From: an uncultured Flavobacteriaceae bacterium | Lineage (GTDB): Bacteria > Bacteroidota > Bacteroidia > Flavobacteriales > Flavobacteriaceae | NCBI GenBank assembly: GCA_947493175.1 | Contig: CANLQD010000003.1 | Span: 496,001 to 560,000, forward strand | Direction: 5' to 3' | Length of the DNA stretch: 64,000 nucleotides | Part shown: one piece after another, positions 37,567 to 47,735 of the stretch | Layout of the letters: the number at the start of each line of letters is the position of its first letter | Position numbering within the stretch: position 1 is the first letter of the stretch | Made by a program: the position numbers and the translations under genes | Notes under the pieces: model-generated | What the model was told of the DNA's origin: nothing | The model's input: only the letters and a program-made list of their open reading frames with translations | Databases searched by the model: none

Positions 37567-37613
37567 CTTCAAAATAAGTATTCCCTGGCCTTTCAGTTTG
37601 CCAAAACCAGTTA

Positions 37614-38540
37614 CTATAGGTCTAGCAGCCCGTTGGTCTTGCTTACACCAGTGGCACTTTCTTGCATTTTTGCCTTCTCGGCATCACTCAAAGGAACATC
37701 CACAATTTTCTCGATACCATTTTTTCCCAAAATAACCGGAACTCCAATGCAGATATCGTTCAGGCCGTATTCACCTTCTAAATAGGTAGAACAGGGAAAC
37801 ATTTTCTTTTGATCACAGGCAATGGCCTGCACGAGTCCTGAAACTGCCGCCCCAGGAGCATACCAAGCACTGGTACCAAGTAATTTTGTCAAAGTAGCAC
37901 CCCCAACCTTGGTAGCTTCGACTACTTGTTGCAATCGGTCTTCCGACAAGTATTCTGAAACATTGATACTATTACGGGTCGCATGTGATGACAAAGGCAC
38001 CATGCCCTTATCGCTATGACCACCTATGACCATACCATCAATATCCGAGATAGGCGCTTCCATTGCCTCTGCCAGTCTGTATTTAAAGCGGGCACTATCC
38101 AACGCCCCACCCATTCCTATAATTTTGTTCTTCGGTAAACTGGTGGTCTTGTGCACCAAGTATGTCATAGTATCCATCGGGTTGCTCACAACGATCATGA
38201 TGACATTCGGAGAATGCTCGATCAAACTGGCTGAAACAGTCTTCACGATACCTGCATTGATTCCAATCAGTTCTTCTCGGGTCATTCCAGGTTTACGTGG
38301 AATACCAGAGGTAATTACAGCTATATCACTACCAGCAGTCTTGGAATAATCGTTGGTAACCCCTGTAATTTTGGTATCGAAACCATTGAGCGAAGCACAT
38401 TGCATTAAATCCATTGCTTTTCCTTCGGCATAACCCTCTTTAATATCGAGCAAAACCACTTCGGATGCGAAATTCTTGATGGCGATATACTCTGCGCAGC
38501 TTGCCCCTACGGCCCCTGCACCTACTACGGTAACTTTCAT
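37614..38540 (-). CDS. mdh: Malate dehydrogenase
   Basis: A 308-residue LDH-like malate dehydrogenase that interconverts malate and oxaloacetate with NAD in the TCA cycle. The NAD motif is VVGAGAVGA (Gly7, Gly9, Gly12), with Asp33-region LLDIKEG; substrate arginines are in GIPRKPGMTR; the catalytic histidine is in IGGHSDKGMVP; GGALDSARFK is the malate-type loop. Single gene with its own terminator. Confidence 0.97.
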   Translation of the reverse strand: MKVTVVGAGAVGASCAEYIAIKNFASEVVLLDIKEGYAEGKAMDLMQCASLNGFDTKITGVTNDYSKTAGSDIAVITSGIPRKPGMTREELIGINAGIVKTVSASLIEHSPNVIMIVVSNPMDTMTYLVHKTTSLPKNKIIGMGGALDSARFKYRLAEAMEAPISDIDGMVIGGHSDKGMVPLSSHATRNSINVSEYLSEDRLQQVVEATKVGGATLTKLLGTSAWYAPGAAVSGLVQAIACDQKKMFPCSTYLEGEYGLNDICIGVPVILGKNGIEKIVDVPLSDAEKAKMQESATGVSKTNGLLDL

Positions 38541-39014
38541 ATGTTATGTTTTATTATTGATAGTTGACTTTCCTGTTTTTCAGTTGTTAAAATTACGCAA
38601 TCTTCCGGTAAAACGTGAAGGGGAACTCGACTTTAATGGCAGTGTAGTTTAAACTTTTTCAATTGGTAAAGAAATAATATTTTTTTAGCCTTTTTGGGAC
38701 TTTTTTTCCTTTCAAGGCCATACGATCTATCCTTACATAAGAAAGATTCAACTCAAAAAGGCCTGCCCGTTCTATTTGAGCAGTGGTTTCAAAAGGGAAG
38801 GGCACTGAATTTTCGCTTTAATCTAAATAGTATCAACCACTTCAATGTCATTAATCGGGTTTTTTACTCGATGAAATACATTAAATCTTAAAAAAAATAA
38901 CCGTTCAACGAAGAAAATCAGAATAAGGAGTCGTACGTCGAATTTTGACAATACCGAACGATCTGCTCCCGTTAATAGATACAAGAGACCCCGAATCTTA
39001 AATTAACCTACGTT
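38541..39014. other. Gene-free stretch
   Basis: About 470 bp between the divergent mdh and 39015 genes. A 65-codon plus-strand frame (38694-38891) has no start context, signal or family likeness and is not called. I see no exact promoter consensus, no hairpin with a T run and no RNA structure; poly-A/T tracts near 38660-38710 and 38885-38900 are the only pattern. Confidence 0.6.
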
Positions 39015-39386
39015 ATGAAAAAGTTATTTTCGCTCTTTGCCATTATTGGCATTATTCTAGCGAGCAATTGTTCCCGTATTCCCGAGAACAACGACCCCAT
39101 TATAGGGTACTGGGAAAAAGTCGACGTACAGACTTCGGACCAGACCGGTAAACAGACCGTTTTGCAGAAATGGACCTTCAATGATGCCTATTTAGGAAGA
39201 TATAACCACGAAATTAATTATAAAGAAACCATTCGAACCGATTTTAAATGGGAGGAAAAAGATGGCACATATACCATCTCGTATCCCGGAACCGACCTGC
39301 TGAGCCATGAAGTGAATATGGAACAATCGGAAGAGGGAGAAATCCTGAAGGATACCAAAGGCGTTGTTATCGCCATTAGACGTTAA
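39015..39386 (+). CDS. Small lipoprotein, lipocalin-like
   Basis: A 123-residue protein with a lipoprotein-like signal (ILASNC, Cys19; Asn before Cys is unusual) and then IIGYWEKVDV, the GxW-type start found in many lipocalin-like domains of Bacteroidota, followed by beta strands. Function unknown. The family link rests on the GYWE motif and size only. It is a single gene ended by the strong hairpin at 39413. Confidence 0.65.
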   Translation: MKKLFSLFAIIGIILASNCSRIPENNDPIIGYWEKVDVQTSDQTGKQTVLQKWTFNDAYLGRYNHEINYKETIRTDFKWEEKDGTYTISYPGTDLLSHEVNMEQSEEGEILKDTKGVVIAIRR

Positions 39387-39412
39387 TCTTTTAAACACTC
39401 TTAAATACAACC

Positions 39413-39444
39413 AAAAAACCCTGACAACAATGTCAGGGTTTTTT
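39413..39444. terminator. Bidirectional terminator
   Basis: A 14-bp perfect inverted repeat, AAAAAACCCTGACA / TGTCAGGGTTTTTT, with loop ACAA. It serves the lipoprotein gene on the left (plus) and the convergent secreted-protein gene on the right (minus). Confidence 0.92.
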
Positions 39445-39464
39445 ACTTTCAATAAACTCTTATC

Positions 39465-40229
39465 TTATTTGGTATTACCGCTTTCCGCTTCCATGGTGAA
39501 CTCGGTATAATCTAAAACGTACACCCCGAGAAGGCTCCATTTGTATTTGTGATCGGCATACTTTGCCTTGAAGGTATCATTGTCCATAAACAAACGATCG
39601 TAATGCTCGTCAAAGTTTTTCTTGGTCAACCAAACAATCGAATCACCTTTCTTTACATAATACGACTTGGCGATACCACCGGCCAATTTTAAGCCTCCAA
39701 TCCCAATACTGGCGGTTTCCTTTGCAAATGGATCGGCAAATACTTGAATCACCTGACCGTATTTTGGGTTTACCACCTGCATTAAGTACTCAGCGGGATC
39801 CTTTTTGTTTTTGAGGGAAACGGTTTGATTCGTGTACATGGTATATCCTTTGTTCAAATGTTTGGAAGCATCGCTCCTACCCCATTTGGTGGCATCATTG
39901 AAATAAGCACTCTGCTTTCCAAGCTTGTCTAGTCCGGAAGGCGCCATATAAAGATCAGCAATATCCGCAGCAACGATTTCCACCTTTTTCTTTCCTTCCT
40001 CTTGAATCTTTAATCGTTTTATCTGCCCTTTTTTATAATCGACATCTTTAATAAGGCCTTCTAGCTTTGAACCGTCTTTCAAAGTAACATATGCCGTTTT
40101 CTTCCTTGAATACGAAGTGTAGGTAGGGTCAAAGGCAGCCTGTTTTTCACGCTCTTTTAAATCTTCCTGCCCAAAACAGACCATGGAGGACACGAATAAT
40201 AACATTGATACTAATTTTACTTTCATCAT
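39465..40229 (-). CDS. Secreted protein of unknown function
   Basis: A 254-residue protein with a signal peptide (VKLVSMLLFVSSMVCFGQ). Two repeated beta-rich parts follow; the phrase YVTLKDGSKLEGLIKDVDYKKG (cut here as YVTLKDGSKLEG and LIKDVDYKKG) resembles small Sm-like or SH3-like strands. No named domain recognised. Similar proteins seem common in Flavobacteriaceae. It lies downstream of gyrB on the same strand, with a 24-bp palindrome between them. Confidence 0.7.
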   Translation of the reverse strand: MMKVKLVSMLLFVSSMVCFGQEDLKEREKQAAFDPTYTSYSRKKTAYVTLKDGSKLEGLIKDVDYKKGQIKRLKIQEEGKKKVEIVAADIADLYMAPSGLDKLGKQSAYFNDATKWGRSDASKHLNKGYTMYTNQTVSLKNKKDPAEYLMQVVNPKYGQVIQVFADPFAKETASIGIGGLKLAGGIAKSYYVKKGDSIVWLTKKNFDEHYDRLFMDNDTFKAKYADHKYKWSLLGVYVLDYTEFTMEAESGNTK

Positions 40230-40270
40230 AAATAGGTTTAGGGTTGTAAATAAATTTGCCCCTAAAATAG

Positions 40271-40294
40271 TTCGTCCGCCAGGTGGCGGACGAA
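40271..40294. repeat. Perfect GC-rich palindromic hairpin between gyrB and the next gene
   Basis: TTCGTCCGCC / GGCGGACGAA, 10-bp perfect arms with loop AGGT. On the plus strand it is followed by TTTTTG, on the minus strand by CTATTTT, so it could be a terminator for gyrB only weakly. It may instead be a copy of a dispersed palindrome. Confidence 0.7.
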
Positions 40295-40318
40295 TTTTTG
40301 TTGTGAAAGTGGTATTTC

Positions 40319-42301
<1,983 letters not shown>

Positions 42302-42342
42302 TTAAAAACAGGAAGCGCCCCACTTCAAATTTTGCAATCTTA

Positions 42343-42350
42343 CAAATATA
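42343..42350 (-). promoter_or_regulatory. -7 promoter element of gyrB
   Basis: TATATTTG on the minus strand, an exact TAnnTTTG match. Leader of about 68 bases. No clear -33 TTG at the usual distance. Confidence 0.5.
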
Positions 42351-42510
42351 CGGAAAACCCCATGAAATGTAGTGTTTTGACCACTTTTTGAATTCGAAGT
42401 TATCAACAGGGAATGTGGAAAAAATATGTTGAAAAAGCCTTGGGAAAAACAAAAGTTTAATTCCAAAAAACAACAGGTAATTTCAATATCGATTCCCCTC
42501 AAAGGAAGGC

Positions 42511-42542
42511 AAAAAAAGACCCCTGGTTGTTAATGCCAGGGG
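42511..42542 (-). terminator. Terminator downstream of asnB
   Basis: Stem CCCCTGG / CCAGGGG (42520-42526, 42536-42542), followed on the minus strand by seven T. It is about 130 bp after the asnB stop, which implies a long 3' untranslated part. Confidence 0.75.
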
Positions 42543-42672
42543 CCGATTGACTAATAAAAACAAAAACTGAATGAAACAGAATTTTCCGGTTGCCTTTTCG
42601 GCTATTTTTTATTTAATCAGGCAAGGTACAAACTGGTCCGGTCTACCGGATTTTAGGAACGGACCTTTTCCA

Positions 42673-44343
42673 CTATTTTGCATACGCGTCTTCATGCACT
42701 TGTGCAACGGCCCTGCCCGAGGGGTCGTTCATATTTTTAAAGGCCTCGTCCCATTCCAACGCAATTTTGGTACTACAGGCCACCGAAGGTTCTTGAGGAA
42801 CGCTCAGTGCCGCCGCATCGCTCGGGAAATGTGATTCGAATATAGACCGGTAATAAAACTCCTCTTTGTTGGTCGGTGTCTGCAACGGAAAGCGAAATCG
42901 TGCATTTGCCAATTGTTCGTCGCTGACTTCCCTATCTACCAACTCCTTTAACGTATCGATCCAACTATAGCCCACACCATCGGAAAATTGCTCTTTTTGG
43001 CGCCAGGCCACACTTTCGGGCAACAAGTCCTCAAAAGCTTTTCGTACCACCCATTTTTCCATTCGTTCCCCATTGATCATCTTATCTTTTGGATTGATGC
43101 GCATGGCCACATCCATAAACTCTTTATCTAAAAAGGGAACCCGACCTTCAATACCCCATGCTGCCAAAGATTTGTTTGCACGAAGGCAATCGTACATGTG
43201 CAATTTATCTAATTTTCGTACCGTTTCTTCATGAAAATCTTTTGGACTTGGTGCTTTGTGAAAGTATAGGTACCCCCCAAAGAGTTCGTCGGCACCTTCA
43301 CCGGAAAGCACCATTTTAATGCCCATTGATTTGATTACCCGCGCCATTAAGTACATGGGGGTCGATGCGCGAATCGTTGTAATATCATAGGTCTCCAAAT
43401 TGTAGATAACATCTTTAATGGCATCTAAACCTTCCTGTATGGTGAACTTAATTTCGTGGTGTACGGTACCAATATGATCGGCAACTTTTTGAGCTGCAGC
43501 CAAATCGGGCGAACCTTCCAAACCAACTGAAAAGGAGTGTAACTGGGGCCACCAAGCATCGGTGGTATCATCTGACTCGACTCGTTTTTGTGCATATTTT
43601 TTGGCGATAGCCGAGGTAACCGAGGAATCCAATCCACCCGATAGCAGCACGCCATAGGGAACGTCGGACATTAACTGGCGATGAACGGCCGCCTCTAACG
43701 CTTCCTTGATCGCTTGGATGCTGGTTTCGTTTTCCTTTACCGCTTCGTAATCCATCCAATCCCTCGAATACCATTTTTTGAATTCTCCATCTTTACTGTG
43801 CAAATAATGACCTGGAGGAAAGAGTTCGATTTTGGTGCACGTACCTTCCAATGCTTTTAACTCGGAAGCCACATAAAAGGTGCCATGACGATCCCATCCA
43901 ATATATAGTGGTATGATTCCCATATGGTCTCTGGCAATAAAATACTCATCCTTTTCGGCATCATAAATAGCGAAACCAAAAATTCCGTTCATTTCATCTA
44001 TAAAACCGGCACCCTTTTCACGATAGAGTGCCAAGATCACCTCACAGTCCGATTCGGTCTGAAAGTCATAGGTTCCTTCAAATTGTTTGCGCAATTCCCG
44101 ATGATTATAAATCTCACCGTTCGCCGCCAATATCAACTTGCCATCTGGGCTCAAAAGTGGTTGCTTCCCTGAGGCAGGGTCCACAATGGCCAAACGCTCA
44201 TGGGCCAAAATAGCTTTTTTATCGGCATATATGCCGCTCCAATCCGGACCACGATGTCTCACTTTCTTGGACATTTCCAATAACTGAGGTCTTAAAACCT
44301 CGGTACTTTCCTTTACATCAAAGGCGCAAACGATTCCACACAT
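42673..44343 (-). CDS. asnB: Asparagine synthase B (glutamine-hydrolysing)
   Basis: A 556-residue enzyme making asparagine from aspartate, ATP and glutamine. The nucleophile Cys2 is in MCGIVCAFD; the glutaminase part includes RHRGPDWSG and LAANGEIYNH; the synthetase PP-loop is LLSGGLDSSVTSAIAKK; GEGADELFGGY is intact. Length equals E. coli AsnB. Single gene with a -7 element at 44398. Confidence 0.96.
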   Translation of the reverse strand: MCGIVCAFDVKESTEVLRPQLLEMSKKVRHRGPDWSGIYADKKAILAHERLAIVDPASGKQPLLSPDGKLILAANGEIYNHRELRKQFEGTYDFQTESDCEVILALYREKGAGFIDEMNGIFGFAIYDAEKDEYFIARDHMGIIPLYIGWDRHGTFYVASELKALEGTCTKIELFPPGHYLHSKDGEFKKWYSRDWMDYEAVKENETSIQAIKEALEAAVHRQLMSDVPYGVLLSGGLDSSVTSAIAKKYAQKRVESDDTTDAWWPQLHSFSVGLEGSPDLAAAQKVADHIGTVHHEIKFTIQEGLDAIKDVIYNLETYDITTIRASTPMYLMARVIKSMGIKMVLSGEGADELFGGYLYFHKAPSPKDFHEETVRKLDKLHMYDCLRANKSLAAWGIEGRVPFLDKEFMDVAMRINPKDKMINGERMEKWVVRKAFEDLLPESVAWRQKEQFSDGVGYSWIDTLKELVDREVSDEQLANARFRFPLQTPTNKEEFYYRSIFESHFPSDAAALSVPQEPSVACSTKIALEWDEAFKNMNDPSGRAVAQVHEDAYAK

Positions 44344-44397
44344 AACTTGTAATCTATATCAATTATGATTCAAAGATGTGATTATCGTTTCATTTAT

Positions 44398-44405
44398 CAA
44401 ACATA
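44398..44405 (-). promoter_or_regulatory. -7 promoter element of asnB
   Basis: TATGTTTG on the minus strand, exact TAnnTTTG, about 55 bp before the asnB ATG. No TTG at the right spacing. Confidence 0.45.
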
Positions 44406-44607
44406 TATATGCTATTTGGTTATTAATTAACACATATTACTGACATTAAACACAAATTAATAATACCTCCATGTATTTTCCACTAAAAATCGTTCATTCT
44501 GTAAGTTCGTGGAATTTTAACGACTTTTTAAAAGATTTTAATAAACCAGTTAACTAGTTTTAACCCGCAATCTGGAAATAACTTCAGGACAAAAAACAAA
44601 CACCTTT

Positions 44608-45147
44608 ATGAAAAAAGTACTTATCCTTGCCGTAATGGCATTGACGATGGTTTTCGCAACGGAAGCCACCGCACAAGATTTTAGCGGAATGGACAAAAGC
44701 CCAATGGATGCCGCCGCCTATCCTTCCGACTACAAAGTGTCGGACAAAGTGGTGCGAATTCTTTATGGCCGTCCACAATTAAAAGGCCGCTCGCTAGCCG
44801 AACTTGCCAAACCCGGCGAAGTCTGGAGAACCGGTGCCAACGAAGCACCCGAAATCACCTTTTACAAAGACGTGAATTTTGGGGGAACTGCCATCAAAGC
44901 CGGAACGTATGCACTTTTGACGATTCCAGGAGAAAACGAATGGACCATTATTCTGCACAACCAGTTGAACCAATGGGGTTCCTATTTTTATAAGGAAGGA
45001 AATGACGTAGCACGTGTCAGTGCCGCCGCTTCGACCGATGGAAAATCGTTGGAAGCTTTTTCCATCGCCTTTAAAGAAGTTGATGGTGGCGTGCATATGG
45101 TCATGGGATGGGACACTACCCGGGTGGCAGTGCCGATCACAATGTAA
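44608..45147 (+). CDS. DUF2911 secreted protein
   Basis: A 179-residue protein with a signal peptide (MKKVLILAVMALTMVFATEATAQ, cut after AQ). The DUF2911 domain is recognised by YGRPQLKGRSL, VWRTGANEAPEITF, AGTYALLTIPG and WTIILHNQLNQWG. It is widespread in Bacteroidota and its function is unknown. The 3' region carries three consecutive hairpins. Confidence 0.9.
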   Translation: MKKVLILAVMALTMVFATEATAQDFSGMDKSPMDAAAYPSDYKVSDKVVRILYGRPQLKGRSLAELAKPGEVWRTGANEAPEITFYKDVNFGGTAIKAGTYALLTIPGENEWTIILHNQLNQWGSYFYKEGNDVARVSAAASTDGKSLEAFSIAFKEVDGGVHMVMGWDTTRVAVPITM

Positions 45148-45214
45148 AATCCATAGGCAGTTAATAACCTCGGGGCACTCCCAGGAGGCATTTATAGGAA
45201 ATAAATTTTGATTT

Positions 45215-45253
45215 CGACGCAAGCGTCGGAGCATTTTAATCTCGATTATCGAG
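45215..45253 (+). other. Two small hairpins in the DUF2911 3' region
   Basis: CGACG-CAAG-CGTCG (45215-45228, 5-bp stem; the outer C and G pair adds nothing more) and CTCGA-TTA-TCGAG (45241-45253). They precede the terminator at 45260. They may be RNA stabilisers or chance. Confidence 0.4.
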
Positions 45254-45259
45254 TAAAAG

Positions 45260-45289
45260 ACCCAAGGTGATAATGACCTTGGGTTTTTT
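45260..45289 (+). terminator. Terminator of the DUF2911 gene
   Basis: Perfect 9-bp stem ACCCAAGGT / ACCTTGGGT (45260-45268, 45276-45284) with a 7-base loop and a run of T. Confidence 0.9.
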
Positions 45290-45368
45290 ATTCGAATTTC
45301 TTTAAGGAAGAATTTTTCTTAGTAGATTCGGCATCTATTATAGTCGTTGGAGGGAAGAATAATTTATG

Positions 45369-45788
45369 TTATCCTGCGGAGAGGGTTTTTTCACCAGTAA
45401 TCTGAAATACTCCCTCATTGGAGGTAGTAGTACCAGTCAACTTACTGCCCTTCACCATGAGCTGCACCGCAACTTTTTGACCTTCGATCATCACATCGAA
45501 TGTCATCGTATTTTTCTTGACCATTATATTTTCGGCCAAAAAGGTACTGCCCCCAACCTGTATTTGCGCTTTGTAGGTCTTATCTTCTTTTAAAATCAAC
45601 AAAAAGCCTTTTTCGTACCCTTCCGGGGCTCCTTGCACCGTATAGGCCCACCCCCCTAGAAAACTGTCCTTAATCACTGGGAGACACTTTAATTCGCTAT
45701 CGTTGGTCATAGAAGTGAAGGCGGTTGCCCCAATCGACGTCATTGAAAATAAAATTGCCAACACGGTAAACTTTGTTATATGCTTCAT
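45369..45788 (-). CDS. Small secreted protein of unknown function
   Basis: A 139-residue protein with a signal peptide ending near SIGATAFT and a beta-rich body with FLGGWAYTVQGAPEGYEKG, a Gly-Trp start that recalls lipocalin-like folds. No catalytic motif. I do not recognise a named family. Its upstream region has a 9-bp inverted repeat that covers the -7 element, so it may be specially regulated. Confidence 0.7.
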   Translation of the reverse strand: MKHITKFTVLAILFSMTSIGATAFTSMTNDSELKCLPVIKDSFLGGWAYTVQGAPEGYEKGFLLILKEDKTYKAQIQVGGSTFLAENIMVKKNTMTFDVMIEGQKVAVQLMVKGSKLTGTTTSNEGVFQITGEKTLSAG

Positions 45789-45859
45789 GTCTTTTATTTC
45801 TTTGTTGGATAATCTAATAAATATATAGAAATATTCTATGCTACCTATTTCACATTTGA

Positions 45860-45882
45860 GTCAAAAATACCGAATTTTTGAC
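45860..45882 (-). promoter_or_regulatory. -7 element within an inverted repeat (possible operator)
   Basis: GTCAAAAAT-ACCGA-ATTTTTGAC is a perfect 9-bp inverted repeat with a 5-base centre. It contains, on the minus strand, TATTTTTG (45862-45869), an exact -7 element. The predicted transcript start is about 65 bp before the ATG at 45788. A binding site for a dimeric regulator is an inference. Confidence 0.45.
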
Positions 45883-45943
45883 AAACACTTTTTCGGTACC
45901 TCCTACACCATGGCCCATGAAACCAGCAGTTTCAAAATAGCAT

Positions 45944-46726
45944 TCAGGACTTTTTAGCGCGTCGTTTGGGTTGCCGTTTTTCCTTGATCTTGACGTAAAT
46001 CAGCTTTTTCCGACCTCTAGAATCTTCCCGTCGCTCTACTTCGAAGTTGGGAATGGAGCTGATCAAGGGTGTTAGTTTTTGAAACCCGTAGTTGCGAGAG
46101 TCAAAATTGGGTTGCTTCTTTTGAAGCAAACTGCCTACATCTCCCAAAAATGCCCAGCCATCGTCATCTGCTAGGTCATTGATGGTATTCGAAATCCAAC
46201 GAATCTCTTTGGCCGTCATCTTGTCAACACTACTTTTTGCGGTAGCTGTACTTTTGGCATCCAAGGTGTCGTCGTCTGACTGATTTTTTAAGATCTCTAT
46301 GTAGATAAACTTATCGCAGGCAACAATGAAAGGGTTGGGTGTTTTCTTTTCCCCAATGCCAAAAACCTGCATCCCGGCCTCTCGAAGGCGCGTTGCCAGT
46401 CGTGTAAAATCGCTATCACTGCTCACAATGCAAAAACCATTGACTTTGCCGGAATAAAGAATATCCATCGCATCGATGATCATGGCCGAATCAGTGGCGT
46501 TCTTTCCTTGTGTATAACCGTATTGTTGAATGGGTGTTATCGCATTTTCCAACAATAGATTTTTCCATTTGCCCAAACGAGGGTTTGTCCAATCCCCATA
46601 GATTCGTTTAATGGTCGGGTTGCCGTATTTGGCGATCTCTTCCATCATTTCCTTGACATAGGCCGAAGGGATGTTATCACCATCAATGAGTACTGCTAGG
46701 TTTAGTTCCATCTGTTTTGTTTCCAA
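45944..46726 (-). CDS. NYN-domain (PIN-like) protein with OST-HTH/LOTUS domain
   Basis: A 260-residue protein. Residues about 8-145 form a NYN nuclease-like domain of the LabA/DUF88 type with the expected acidic residues in VLIDGDNIP, NATDSAMIIDAMD and IVSSDSDF. Residues about 170-245 match an OST-HTH/LOTUS domain (GWAFLGDVGSLLQKKQPNFD, then YGFQKLTPLISSIP). The C-terminus is basic. Such proteins are thought to bind or cut RNA in the cytoplasm; the target is unknown. The start could also be the next Met (MELNLAVLIDG). Confidence 0.88.
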   Translation of the reverse strand: METKQMELNLAVLIDGDNIPSAYVKEMMEEIAKYGNPTIKRIYGDWTNPRLGKWKNLLLENAITPIQQYGYTQGKNATDSAMIIDAMDILYSGKVNGFCIVSSDSDFTRLATRLREAGMQVFGIGEKKTPNPFIVACDKFIYIEILKNQSDDDTLDAKSTATAKSSVDKMTAKEIRWISNTINDLADDDGWAFLGDVGSLLQKKQPNFDSRNYGFQKLTPLISSIPNFEVERREDSRGRKKLIYVKIKEKRQPKRRAKKS

Positions 46727-46807
46727 GTTGTTCGTTATGGATTTTGCAAGTTACGGGGTTTTGAGCTTGGATGGAAGAATCATTTCGGTTAATTGGGAGA
46801 ACAACCA

Positions 46808-47629
46808 TTATATAGACCTTTTAGGAACCATGGTCAGCTCTACATAAAAACAGTGCGGAACGTTTTTTCTTTCAGCGGTCTTTCCTATGGCACTATGCTC
46901 CGCATAAAGTATTTCACCCTTGTCAGAAGTAATCTTAAAATAAACTCCTGGGCCCTGAAGTGCTGTCAAAGGCGTTTCAACATTTACTAGAGGGCTCAGA
47001 AAGGTCTTCTTAAAGTCGGTACTCGTATAATCGATGCGGAAATACCCGGAAGCATCGGTCCGGGTGGTCCCCAAAAGATCATCCGTTATCCAGTCTACAT
47101 CATACGCAGTGACCGTTAAACCCTCAGCTTTTGAAACGCCCATGGCGGGTTTTATATGACCAAAAATCATCCAAGCATCAAACTGTGCTCGAAGACCACT
47201 CCAAAATTCATAAGCGAAGCGGTAGTTAAAACTAAAATGATGGTACTCGGATTGTTTTCGCCAAAAGGGTTGCAGCGTTTTTAAAAAACAATGTATGCTT
47301 TTATCCTTTTTCTGTTTTTGATAGGGTACCTCGGTGACCTCGACACAGATGCTTATAGGACCTCGGTTGTACGAATCGGCCAACATTATTGAATAATATC
47401 CGTCTGCATCTGTAATTCCTTCTCCAAGGAGCAATTTCTTTTTAAGGGCAATCTCTTTTTCATCTAACACGACCATGTCATCCTGAGTCTCATTATCATT
47501 CCTTTTCGTGTCGCCGTTTTCTTTTTCGGGAAGGTACATCCTGACAGTCACATTACCCAGGAATTCGAAAAAACTTCGTGGCAGGGAGCCACTGAGATTG
47601 CCGGTTATGAGATATCCCATAGTCATCAA
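46808..47629 (-). CDS. Protein with two transthyretin-like domains, no signal peptide
   Basis: A 273-residue protein with no signal peptide or span. The second half has VTAYDVDWITDDLLGTTRTD, ASGYFRIDY and GVYFKITSDKGEILY, a pattern of the transthyretin-like/carboxypeptidase-regulatory-like fold. The first half has a weaker copy (GNVTVRMYLPE, then GEGITDADGYYSIML) with a charged insert. The function is unknown; such folds often serve as structural or binding modules in surface or secreted proteins, so the lack of an export signal is unusual. It neighbours the NYN-domain gene (81 bp) on the same strand. Confidence 0.65.
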   Translation of the reverse strand: MMTMGYLITGNLSGSLPRSFFEFLGNVTVRMYLPEKENGDTKRNDNETQDDMVVLDEKEIALKKKLLLGEGITDADGYYSIMLADSYNRGPISICVEVTEVPYQKQKKDKSIHCFLKTLQPFWRKQSEYHHFSFNYRFAYEFWSGLRAQFDAWMIFGHIKPAMGVSKAEGLTVTAYDVDWITDDLLGTTRTDASGYFRIDYTSTDFKKTFLSPLVNVETPLTALQGPGVYFKITSDKGEILYAEHSAIGKTAERKNVPHCFYVELTMVPKRSI

Positions 47630-47735
47630 TTATACCTAAAGGTAGTTCAATTTTTTTAACAATTGTGGAAAGTGGAATAATGTTGATTGTGTTCCCTAAT
47701 CACTAATCTAGAAAGATAGCACGGGTATGTACTTA

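Noticed and set aside
38694..38891. A 65-codon open frame in the mdh-39015 intergenic region
   Set aside because: No family likeness, signal peptide or promoter; composition like the surrounding AT-rich spacer.
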